From a virus: DNA of 34,629 bases. Below the pieces are notes generated by a model. The model was not told the origin of the DNA and did not search any database. It was given only the letters and a program-made list of their open reading frames with translations. Below are positions 8,104-15,142 of the stretch, in pieces. The DNA is taken from positions 1 to 34,629 of IMG/VR virus record IMGVR_UViG_3300029319_000207. The stretch is one strand, 5' to 3'. How positions within the stretch are numbered: position 1 is the stretch's first letter; the number at the start of each line of letters is the position of its first letter. The translations under genes and the position numbers were made by a program.

Positions 8104-8459
8104 TGGGTCTTACTTCGGGACTAAGAAAAGTTACTTCGAGGGTAGTTAATAAACTTACCGGCGACGTTACTATACGACAAATAACAAACGGGGCATACGA
8201 TACATCTACCGGAACGGTTAGTGAAAGTAATACCGACGTTACTATTAAAGGTTTAGTTCAAAACGTTAATAATAACGAGGTAAATGATTTAATCCAAGCG
8301 GAAGATAAAAAAGTTACCGTAGCCGCTAAAGATTTAACTTTTACACCTACTCCTAAAGATAAAGTTGTTATTAGTTCCGTCGTATATCAAATAGTAAGAG
8401 TAGTGACCGAAGAGCAAGAAAATACTGCCGTTTATTTTGATTTATTTTTGAGGTCCTAA
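8103..8459 (+). CDS. Head closure / head-tail joining protein
   Basis: A 118-residue beta-rich protein with VTIRQITNGAYDTSTGTVSE at about residues 21-40 and VVISSVVYQIVRVVTEEQEN near the end, the usual layout of head-closure proteins that plug the connector and give the docking face for the tail. It lies in the standard order adaptor - closure - tail completion - terminator. Coupled on both sides by TAATG overlaps. The family level is inferred from order and fold character rather than a named motif. Confidence 0.7.
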   Translation: MGLTSGLRKVTSRVVNKLTGDVTIRQITNGAYDTSTGTVSESNTDVTIKGLVQNVNNNEVNDLIQAEDKKVTVAAKDLTFTPTPKDKVVISSVVYQIVRVVTEEQENTAVYFDLFLRS

Positions 8460-8812
8460 TGGCTAGACAAATAAGGTTAGACCAAATAGATGATGTTATG
8501 GCCGAAGCGGTTCAAAAGCTTGTAGCTAAAGTTACTTTGGATTGGACTAGAAGAGCTAAAAAAGCAACCCCTCAAGATACCGGTAATTTATTTAGAGGTT
8601 GGCAAACCGATATACAAAAATTTAAAGGCACTATTATAAATCCCGTTGAGTATGCCGAGCCCGTTATTTACGGGACTAATTTACCTCCTAGTTGGCAAGG
8701 TAGATATAGAACTAGACGCGGTACTATAAAAGGTTTTCCCGAACTACAAGCAAAGCAACTGACGCAACAATATATACCGCAACAACTTAAAAAAATAATT
8801 AGGGAAAGTTAA
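8459..8812 (+). CDS. Neck / tail completion protein (HK97 gp10-like)
   Basis: A 117-residue protein with the characteristic TPQDTGNLFRGWQTDI segment (residues 39-54), where HK97 gp10-like proteins have a TPxDTGxLRxxW motif, followed by PVEYAEPVIYGTNLPPSWQ, matching the usual VxYAxxVxxGT pattern. These proteins act at the head-tail interface or in tail completion. Location between head closure and tail terminator genes agrees. Confidence 0.8.
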   Translation: MARQIRLDQIDDVMAEAVQKLVAKVTLDWTRRAKKATPQDTGNLFRGWQTDIQKFKGTIINPVEYAEPVIYGTNLPPSWQGRYRTRRGTIKGFPELQAKQLTQQYIPQQLKKIIRES

Positions 8813-9235
8813 ATGTCCGCTACTGATTTAAATACCGTAAGAGCAACTATCGAAGGAAGGTTAGCTACAGAGTTAGCAAGTAGTCCGGCTATTCCGGTTG
8901 TATTTTCTAATATGCCTTTCGATTCTAAAAGCCAAGATAGTTTTGTTCAATGTGAAGTAAGCTTTGGGGGAGGCACTTTAATTTCTATGGGAGATCAAAC
9001 AAATGCCTCTAACTCTATAGTCGGTTTAGTACTTTTAAATGTATTTACTGAAGACGGTATAGGTTCGGGGGCAAATTTTACTATTTGCAAACGTTTAAGG
9101 GACCTTTACAATAGAATTACAGTTTCCGGTGTTATTTTTGACGCGGCGGTTGGACCAGAAATACTTACGGTTGCACCCGAAGGTAAATTTGTTACTCAAC
9201 TCCGAATAACATTTGAAACATTTGAATCACTTTAA
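8813..9235 (+). CDS. Tail terminator protein
   Basis: A 140-residue protein with the pattern RATIEGRLATELASSPAIPV, then SFVQCEVSFGGG and LRDLYNRITVSGVIF, in the manner of DUF4128-type tail terminators that cap the growing tail tube and join it to the head. It starts directly after the preceding stop and is followed by the tube gene after one small ORF, which is the expected order. Confidence 0.78.
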   Translation: MSATDLNTVRATIEGRLATELASSPAIPVVFSNMPFDSKSQDSFVQCEVSFGGGTLISMGDQTNASNSIVGLVLLNVFTEDGIGSGANFTICKRLRDLYNRITVSGVIFDAAVGPEILTVAPEGKFVTQLRITFETFESL

Positions 9236-9237
9236 TT

Positions 9238-9390
9238 ATGGCTAAATTAGAAATAACCGAAGAAATGCTCGACGTCATAGAAGTTGTAAAAGGGACCCGT
9301 GACCCCGCTTATTGGGACGGGCGTTGTAAAAGATACTTCGAAAAACTAAAAAATGAAAAAAAAGATGCAAAAATATCCAAAAAAGGATAA
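9238..9390 (+). CDS. Small hypothetical protein (50 aa)
   Basis: Reads MAKLEITEEMLDVIEVVKGT, then RDPAYWDGRCKRYFEKLK and a lysine-rich end. It fills the gap between the tail terminator and tail tube genes, starts 2 bases after the terminator's stop and has a normal amino acid mix, so it is probably real. Not recognised; no domain is visible. Confidence 0.55.
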   Translation: MAKLEITEEMLDVIEVVKGTRDPAYWDGRCKRYFEKLKNEKKDAKISKKG

Positions 9391-9421
9391 AGTATTAAAT
9401 ATATAAACTACTTAAATCGTT

Positions 9422-9844
9422 ATGGCTGCTATTAGAGGTGACGTCGGAAAAGTAATGTTCGAGAACGCGGGCGGTACCGAAGCCGACGTAGGACAAACTA
9501 GATCATGGTCTTTAACTATAAATAAAGATACACACGAAACAACTAAACAAGGGGACACAGCTAAAACTTTTATAGGCGGACTTATTTCGGGAGAGGGTTC
9601 GGTAGAACTTTTATATAATCCTTCCGAAACTGGTGCGGGCTATACAACTTTTATAGATGACGTATTAACTACCGGCGACCCTGCAGATGCTCTTTTTGAG
9701 TTGTTTCCAGACTCTAATACTTCAGCTAAAAAAATAAGTTTTGCGGGTATTATTACGAGTGCTGAATACGGTGCAACTTTAGGAGAGACACAAGTAATCA
9801 ATGTTTCGTTTATAACATCAGGTGCCATAACCTCAGCTATATAG
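9422..9844 (+). CDS. Major tail tube protein
   Basis: A 140-residue tail tube subunit: GDVGKVMFENAGGTEADVGQ, RSWSLTINKDTHETTKQGD and LISGEGSVELLYNP are the usual beta-strand segments of phage major tail proteins, and a late GETQVINVSFITSG matches the family end. It polymerises around the tape measure to form the tube through which DNA passes. It is followed directly by the G/GT chaperone genes, which confirms the assignment. Confidence 0.88.
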   Translation: MAAIRGDVGKVMFENAGGTEADVGQTRSWSLTINKDTHETTKQGDTAKTFIGGLISGEGSVELLYNPSETGAGYTTFIDDVLTTGDPADALFELFPDSNTSAKKISFAGIITSAEYGATLGETQVINVSFITSGAITSAI

Positions 9845-9872
9845 TAGATTAGGGTAATTAAAAAAATAATTT

Positions 9873-10220
9873 ATGACTAAAAGAGGCATAGACCTACTTA
9901 CGGAAGCCTACGGCGACGTAATGTCTAAAAGACGTAAGTATGAATTAGAAACCCCAAACGGAAGTAAAATAGATTTATATTTTCCGCCCCTTACTAGATA
10001 CGATAGGCAAAAAGCTCAAAAAGCCGCTAATACTGATGACGCTCTTGTCGTTTCTACGCAACTTCTTTGTCAAATGGCCGAAAAAGAAGATGGTACTAAA
10101 TTCTTTTCTATGGCCGACGTTCCCGACTTACAAAGATTATTACCGGAAAAAGTTTTAAACGACGTAGAGCTTTTTTTATTTGAAGTTAAATTAGATTTAG
10201 ATACAGCAAAAAAAGTATAA
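9873..10220 (+). CDS. Tail assembly chaperone, short form (gpG-like)
   Basis: A 115-residue cytoplasmic chaperone that coats the tape measure protein before the tube forms. It begins MTKRGIDLLTEAYGDVMSKR and is mostly helical with KIDLYFPPLTRYDRQKAQ. It lies between tube and tape measure genes, the place of lambda G. The final codons read GCA AAA AAA GTA TAA, so the slippery run sits at the end of the gene (see the frameshift product). The short form is expected to be the major product. Confidence 0.85.
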   Translation: MTKRGIDLLTEAYGDVMSKRRKYELETPNGSKIDLYFPPLTRYDRQKAQKAANTDDALVVSTQLLCQMAEKEDGTKFFSMADVPDLQRLLPEKVLNDVELFLFEVKLDLDTAKKV

Positions 10221-10390
10221 AGAGGAATAACTGGCTTAACTTTGAGTTTTTCCTCGCAACTGAATTAGGTAAGACCGTAGAAGAACTTCGTAAAGATTTA
10301 ACCGAAGAAGAATTTATTTATTGGGCTGCTTATTACGAAAACAAACACGAAAAAGAGAAACTTTTGCGGCAAAGAGCAAAAAACCGGTAA
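9873..10390 (+). CDS. Tail assembly chaperone, long form by -1 frameshift (gpGT-like)
   Basis: If ribosomes slip back one base on A AAA AAA at 10208-10214, translation continues from AGT at 10214 to TAA at 10388-10390. This adds 58 residues: SIKRNNWLNFEFFLATELGK, then LRKDLTEEEFIYWAAYYENK and a basic end. Total about 172 residues. The T part has no useful start codon of its own and carries the tryptophan/tyrosine pattern of T domains, which bind the tail tube protein while G binds the tape measure. This is the known lambda-type G/GT arrangement; here the frameshift is inferred from sequence. Confidence 0.82.
10208..10214 (+). promoter_or_regulatory. -1 ribosomal frameshift slippery site (A7)
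   Basis: Seven A residues in the phase A AAA AAA, followed by G and, one codon later, the TAA of the short chaperone. Both tRNA-Lys codons can re-pair perfectly after a -1 slip. Lambda uses a different heptamer in the same gene position. No clear downstream pseudoknot was seen by eye. Confidence 0.8.
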
Positions 10391-10416
10391 TATATAATTA
10401 ATAATTAATTTAATTA

Positions 10417-12504
10417 GTGGCCGAAAGTATAGTAACCCTAAGAGTAGATACGAGTCAGGCGACTAGAGCTTTAAAGGGTGTCCAGAATCAAACAAATACT
10501 TTACAAAGAGCGTTTGGCGGTTTAAAAACAGCTTTAGTCGGTGTAGGTTTTACGGCTTTAGCTAAACAAACTGTTTTTGCGTCAGCTAATTTTGAAAAAC
10601 TACAAACAAGGCTTAAATTATTAACTGAAGAAAACGGCACGTTTAGAGATAGTTTAAATTTAGCAGCCGAAGCAGAGCGAAAGTTTGGACTTAGTGCTAC
10701 TGACGCTCTAGAAGCGGTAACTAATTTACAAGCACGTTTAGGACCGTTAGGAACCTCTATGGAAGATGTTGCTACGATCTTTAACGGTTTTAATACCGCC
10801 GCAATATTGTCGGGAGCATCTACTCAAGAACAAGCCGGTGCTATGCGGCAGTTAACGCAAGCTTTAGGTTCCGGAGTTTTAAGGGGCGATGAATTTAATA
10901 GTATTGCAGAGCAAATGTCGGTCGTATTAGCACCCGTTGCAGAAATATTAGGAGTAGAAGTCGGGCAACTAAGGGATATGGCGGCTCAAGGAAAAATTAC
11001 CGGCGATGTGATGGTTAAAGCGTTTAAGAAGATAGAAGAAGGCGGTTCGGAAATGTTAAAACAACTTATGGCAGATGACCCGACGATGGTTTTTAAAATA
11101 TTAAATAATGAATTAGAAAAGTTATCTATCGCGGTAGGAGATTTATTAGGACCGGTTGTTTTAGACGCTACGGTAATTTTAACAAGATTTGTCCGAGCGT
11201 TAGCGGACTTTGCAGATTCTGAAGCGGGTCAAGTTACCGCAATAGTTGCGGGTTTGGCTTTAGGTGTAAAAGGTCTTTCGGCCGCTTTTGCTTTAGTAAG
11301 TGCGAAAGTAATTGCTTTAAAAGCTAGTTTTGCGACTATGTCTATGGCGGCTATGGCGGCAAGCGGTAATTTAGGTATGACTACGACTATGGCATTCGCT
11401 ACGGCGGGCGGTTTTGCTAAAGCCACGGCTGCGGCTAATGCTTTTAAAATAGCTTTAGCTAAAACTGGTGTTGGTCTAGCAGTTATAGCTTTTAGTGCTT
11501 TAGCCGTAGAAATAATGAAAACGGTAAATAATCAAAAAGAACTAAATAGATTATTTAAAGAAGGAACTGTACAAGAATTAAAAGTAAAAATAGAGGAAAC
11601 TGAAGATAAAATTGCGGATCTTAATGAAAAAGCTAGCAGATCAAATATTATTTTTGATCTTCTGTCAGATTATTTTGCTCACGGGGCCGGCAGTTCCATG
11701 ATGTTAAATACACAAGCTGAAAATTTGACTAAAACTTTAGATAAATTAAATCAAAGATTAAAAGAAGCTCAAGGGGAAGAAATAACAAAATCTTTCGAGG
11801 CACAGAAAAAAGCTTTAGAAGAACAAGCAACAAAACTTAAAAATAGAAATGAACTTTTATTAGTGGCTAATGAAGAAAAACGTAAAGAGGTCGAGCTAGA
11901 GCAAGAAATAACAGCTATGAGAGAAAAATTTGAAGGTCAACAGGCAGATGAATTAGAACAGTTAATGAGAAATAATTTTGCTTTAGAACAAAAAGCCGAC
12001 AAAATAAAAGAAGCAAACGAGGCCGCTAAAAAACTTGATGAAACCTTCAAAAAAATAGGCGATTCTATAGCTACGGGAGTTTCCGATGCTTTAGTAGATG
12101 CCGTTATGCAAACTAAATCGTTAGCGGAAAGTGCTAGAGCTTTATTAAACGATATAGCTAGACAGTTTTTAAGATTAGGGATCAATACTTTTTTAAGCTC
12201 TACGTTTGGGGGTATTTTTAGTAGCTTAGATACTTTTGCTACCGGTGGCCGACCTACCGTTGGTCAAGCAGCTTTAGTTGGAGAAAAAGGTCCCGAACTT
12301 TTTGTTCCTTCCGTAGCGGGAACAGTTATTCCTAATAATAAACTAGGTGGCGGCGGTGCCGTAACGGTCAACGTCAGCGTAGATGCAACCGGTAGTAATG
12401 TTGAAGGAGATGAAGAAGAGGGTCGTGAATTAGGTCGCCTTATAGCGGCGGCGGTACAATCTGAAATAGTCCAACAAAAACGTGCCGGAGGTTTACTTGC
12501 ATAA
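10417..12504 (+). CDS. Tail tape measure protein
   Basis: A 695-residue protein that sets tail length. The N-terminal 220 residues carry a typical tape measure domain (VTLRVDTSQATRALKGVQNQ; then SATDALEAVTNLQARLGPL, and LRGDEFNSIAEQMSVVLAP). Hydrophobic Ala/Gly-rich segments follow at about 270-365, then long coiled coil to about 560. The C-terminus has FATGGRPTVGQAALVGEKGP followed by ELFVPSVAGTVIPN, as in lambda-like tape measures. Start is GTG without an obvious ribosome site. By the known rule of about 0.15 nm per residue the tail would be near 100 nm. Confidence 0.93.
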   Translation: MAESIVTLRVDTSQATRALKGVQNQTNTLQRAFGGLKTALVGVGFTALAKQTVFASANFEKLQTRLKLLTEENGTFRDSLNLAAEAERKFGLSATDALEAVTNLQARLGPLGTSMEDVATIFNGFNTAAILSGASTQEQAGAMRQLTQALGSGVLRGDEFNSIAEQMSVVLAPVAEILGVEVGQLRDMAAQGKITGDVMVKAFKKIEEGGSEMLKQLMADDPTMVFKILNNELEKLSIAVGDLLGPVVLDATVILTRFVRALADFADSEAGQVTAIVAGLALGVKGLSAAFALVSAKVIALKASFATMSMAAMAASGNLGMTTTMAFATAGGFAKATAAANAFKIALAKTGVGLAVIAFSALAVEIMKTVNNQKELNRLFKEGTVQELKVKIEETEDKIADLNEKASRSNIIFDLLSDYFAHGAGSSMMLNTQAENLTKTLDKLNQRLKEAQGEEITKSFEAQKKALEEQATKLKNRNELLLVANEEKRKEVELEQEITAMREKFEGQQADELEQLMRNNFALEQKADKIKEANEAAKKLDETFKKIGDSIATGVSDALVDAVMQTKSLAESARALLNDIARQFLRLGINTFLSSTFGGIFSSLDTFATGGRPTVGQAALVGEKGPELFVPSVAGTVIPNNKLGGGGAVTVNVSVDATGSNVEGDEEEGRELGRLIAAAVQSEIVQQKRAGGLLA

Positions 12505-12851
12505 TGGCCACTTTTCCTACAATACAACCTACATACGGAACTAGAAAAAATAATGCACCGGTAACTAGGACCGTCAGATTCGCCGACGGTTACGAGCATA
12601 GAATTATGTTTGGATTAGCCCAAAACCAAAACCCAAAAATATTTAATTTAACTTTTAACGTAAGCGAAACAGATGCGGACACTATCGAGACATTTTTAGA
12701 TGCCCGTGCGAACGACCAAGCAAGTTTTGATTTTACTCCGCCGGAAGAACCTAGTGCTATGAAATTTGTTTGTGATAAATGGTCTAAAAATATTTATACA
12801 AATGACCGAGCAACTATAACCGCTACTTTTCGGGAGGTTTTTGAGCCATGA
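12504..12851 (+). CDS. Minor tail protein M-like (distal tail protein)
   Basis: A 115-residue protein with TRTVRFADGYEHRIMFGLAQ in the N-terminal half, FNLTFNVSETDADTIETFLD in the middle and DKWSKN...ATITATFREVFEP at the end, the signature of phage minor tail protein M. It forms a ring at the tail tip. Its ATG overlaps the tape measure stop (TAATG), and its end overlaps the L-like gene by 4 bases. The M-L-K-I-J order seen here is that of lambda. Confidence 0.88.
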   Translation: MATFPTIQPTYGTRKNNAPVTRTVRFADGYEHRIMFGLAQNQNPKIFNLTFNVSETDADTIETFLDARANDQASFDFTPPEEPSAMKFVCDKWSKNIYTNDRATITATFREVFEP

Positions 12852-13840
12852 GTACAGGCCCTATTATTAGCGATTTACAAAAAATCAATCCTTCTTCGAT
12901 AATAGAACTTTTTACTTTAGAAACTACTTTAGCTTTACATGGCTCCGCTCAAACTTATAGGTTTCATAACTGTACAAGTTTAAATAATAGCGGCGATGTC
13001 GTATGGGCCGGAAATACTTATATTAAACTTCCTATTAAAGCCGAAGGTTTTGCGTATCAAAGAGGACAACTACCACGCCCGACTCTTACGGTATCTAATG
13101 CTTTAGGAACTATAACCGCTATTTTATTAAACGTTAACGCCGTTACTGTAGGTAATGATTTGACCGGAGCGACCGTTACGAGAATAAGAACCCTTGCCCG
13201 CTACCTAGATAATATAAATTTTCCGGTAACTACAACTACAAGTACCTCAACCGAAACTATAGCCGACCCCGCTGACGCGGAAACGGTAACTTATACGGTA
13301 ACGGTTGCAAATGTCGGCGGTATAAATATTTTTCTTTTAAACGGTGTTAATAAACCCGTTATAACTATGAAACGTGGGTCTACTTATATATTCAACCAAG
13401 AGGATAATTCTAATAGTGGCCACCCTTTAAGAATTAAATCAGATGCCGGAGGTCAGCAAACAACTACTAACGCCGGTACTGCCGGAAATGCCGGAGCAAC
13501 CGTTACTTATCAACCGGTTTACCCTTCCGCTCCTAGTGATTTGAGATACTATTGCACCGTTCACGGAAATGCTATGGGTAATACTATTACTATGAATAAT
13601 CCAAATACCACAACGTCAACTGTTACCACAACATCTTCCCAACAAGTAAATAATTTAGGAACGCCGGACCCTACGGCAGAGTTTCCACGCGAAATTTATA
13701 AAATAGATAGAAAAGCAAGTGAAAATAGAGAGGTAGTTACTTTTGAACTTGCCGCCGTTTTCGACCTTGCCGGTATAAGAGCTCCAAAAAGACAATGCAC
13801 GAGAGCCGACTTCCCCTCGATAGGAACTTTTATAGCATGA
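12848..13840 (+). CDS. Minor tail protein L-like with inserted cupredoxin-like domain
   Basis: The outer parts are gpL-like: N-terminal NPSSIIELFTLETTLALHG...YRFHNCTSLNNSGDVVWAGN and GFAYQRGQLPRPTLTVSNAL, and C-terminal FPREIYKIDRKASENREVV, TFELAAVFDLAGIRAPKRQC. Between them, about residues 126-278, lies a Thr-rich linker, a beta module and a second Thr-rich linker. The module has GSTYIFNQEDNSNSGHPLR (His192) and YYCTVHGNAMG (Cys236, His239, Met243), the His + Cys-x2-His-x3-Met ligand set of type 1 copper cupredoxins. After PKRQC only 13 residues remain, so the usual Cys-rich C-terminus that holds an iron-sulphur cluster in lambda gpL is absent. Copper binding is inference. Confidence 0.82.
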   Translation: MSTGPIISDLQKINPSSIIELFTLETTLALHGSAQTYRFHNCTSLNNSGDVVWAGNTYIKLPIKAEGFAYQRGQLPRPTLTVSNALGTITAILLNVNAVTVGNDLTGATVTRIRTLARYLDNINFPVTTTTSTSTETIADPADAETVTYTVTVANVGGINIFLLNGVNKPVITMKRGSTYIFNQEDNSNSGHPLRIKSDAGGQQTTTNAGTAGNAGATVTYQPVYPSAPSDLRYYCTVHGNAMGNTITMNNPNTTTSTVTTTSSQQVNNLGTPDPTAEFPREIYKIDRKASENREVVTFELAAVFDLAGIRAPKRQCTRADFPSIGTFIA

Positions 13841-14538
13841 CTTGGAAAGAAGAAGCACTCGCTCATGCGAAAGACCAAGACCCTAAAGAATCTTGCGGCC
13901 TTTTATTAAATATAAGGGGCAAAGAAAAATATTTCCCTTGCGGTAATTTAAGTCAAACCGCTCATCAATGTTTTATCTTAGACCCCGAAGATTATGTAAA
14001 AGGAGATAATTTAGGCGATATTATTGCCATAGTTCACAGCCACCCCGTAACACCGCCCGTTCCGAGTCAAAGCGATAAAGTTGCTTGCGAACAAAGCGGT
14101 TTAAAATGGCATATAGTAAATCCAAAAACAGAAACTTGGGGGAGTTTAGAACCTACCGGATATAAAGCTCCCCTAATAGGTAGAGAGTGGGCGTGGGCGG
14201 TTAATGATTGCTACACGTTAGTAAGGGACTTTTATAAAGAAAAATTAAATATAAATTTAAAAGATTGGGAAAGACCTACTACTTTAGAAGATTTTAATAA
14301 AGACCCTATGTTTGAAAGGTGTGCTTGGAGAACGGGTTTTAGAGAATTAAGACCAGACGAAAAACTAAAATATGGCGATCTTTTATTTATGTCTATTTTA
14401 ACTTCCGGTTTAAATCATGTGGCAATTTTTTTAGACGGCGATGTTTTACATCATTTAACCGATAGACTAAGTTGTATAGAGCCTTACTCGGAGTGGCTTT
14501 TAAAATGTACCGGCAAGAGGTTACGTTATGTTGCGTAA
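13837..14538 (+). CDS. Tail tip assembly peptidase K-like (JAMM + NlpC/P60)
   Basis: A 233-residue two-domain protein. The N-terminal domain is a JAB/MPN metalloprotease with the complete JAMM set: E18, then H67-x-H69-x7-S77-x2-D80 (HSHPVTPPVPSQSD). The C-terminal domain is NlpC/P60 with catalytic Cys125 in WAVNDCYTLVRDFY, His194 in LNHVAIFLDG and a polar residue at H205/H206. Lambda gpK has the same make-up and acts in tail tip assembly, possibly also on peptidoglycan during entry. The ATG at 13837 overlaps the previous TGA; an ATG 14 codons earlier would lie inside the L-like gene and is less likely. Confidence 0.9.
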   Translation: MTWKEEALAHAKDQDPKESCGLLLNIRGKEKYFPCGNLSQTAHQCFILDPEDYVKGDNLGDIIAIVHSHPVTPPVPSQSDKVACEQSGLKWHIVNPKTETWGSLEPTGYKAPLIGREWAWAVNDCYTLVRDFYKEKLNINLKDWERPTTLEDFNKDPMFERCAWRTGFRELRPDEKLKYGDLLFMSILTSGLNHVAIFLDGDVLHHLTDRLSCIEPYSEWLLKCTGKRLRYVA

Positions 14539-15142
14539 AATAAAACTTTACGGAGAGTTAGCCAATTTCGTTGGTCACAAAGAGTTTGAAGTAAAAGTAG
14601 AAACTTTAAGTCAAGCCGTAAGTTTTTTAATTAATAATTTTGCCGGAATAGAAGAATATATGAACCCTAAATATTATCAAGTGAAAGTTGGTAATTATTC
14701 GATAGACGAAACTGAAATACACCACCCTATAGGACAAGAAGATATACATTTTGTACCGGTAATACAAGGTGCCGGTCGGGGTTTAGGAAAAATATTATTA
14801 GGCGGTGCACTAATAGCTTTATCTTTTGGCGTAGGCGGCGTTTTTGCTAATCCGTTGGCTTTTGGTGCTAAAGGTTTTGGATTTGCTTCCGCCGGTTTAG
14901 GAGCTAAGGCCGCTTTTGGTATAGGTGCCGGACTTTTATTATCCGGCGTTAGTGATATGTTATTTCCGGTCCCAAAATTACCGGACTTCAATAGCGAGCA
15001 AGACCCTAGAATATCTTTTAATTTTAGTGGTACACAACAAACTACGAGGGCGGGAACTCCGGTTCCTTTAGTTTACGGAGAAATTTTTACCGGCTCTGTA
15101 GTCATAAGTGGGGCCGTAGATACTGAACAGGTAAGAGCATGA
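14528..15142 (+). CDS. Tail assembly protein I-like
   Basis: A 204-residue protein. The N-terminal 80 residues look like the beta-grasp domain of lambda gpI (MLRKIKLYGELANFVGHKEF, then VETLSQAVSFLINNFAG and DIHFVPVIQGAGRG). Glycine- and alanine-rich hydrophobic segments follow at about residues 85-140 (ILLGGALIALSFGVGGVF and a second one). The C-terminal part ends with RAGTPVPLVYGEIFTGSVVI, common at the I-J junction. It overlaps both neighbours (11 bases with K, 4 with J). Confidence 0.87.
   Translation: MLRKIKLYGELANFVGHKEFEVKVETLSQAVSFLINNFAGIEEYMNPKYYQVKVGNYSIDETEIHHPIGQEDIHFVPVIQGAGRGLGKILLGGALIALSFGVGGVFANPLAFGAKGFGFASAGLGAKAAFGIGAGLLLSGVSDMLFPVPKLPDFNSEQDPRISFNFSGTQQTTRAGTPVPLVYGEIFTGSVVISGAVDTEQVRA

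Noticed and set aside
11229-12599. Leftward frames of 65, 82 and 111 residues opposite the tape measure gene
   Set aside because: All are Ala/Ser/Pro-rich mirror images of helical coding DNA in the tape measure; no motif and no start signal.
14695-14991. Leftward 98-aa proline-rich frame
   Set aside because: Complement of the Gly/Ala-rich membrane segment of the I-like gene, which explains its proline richness.
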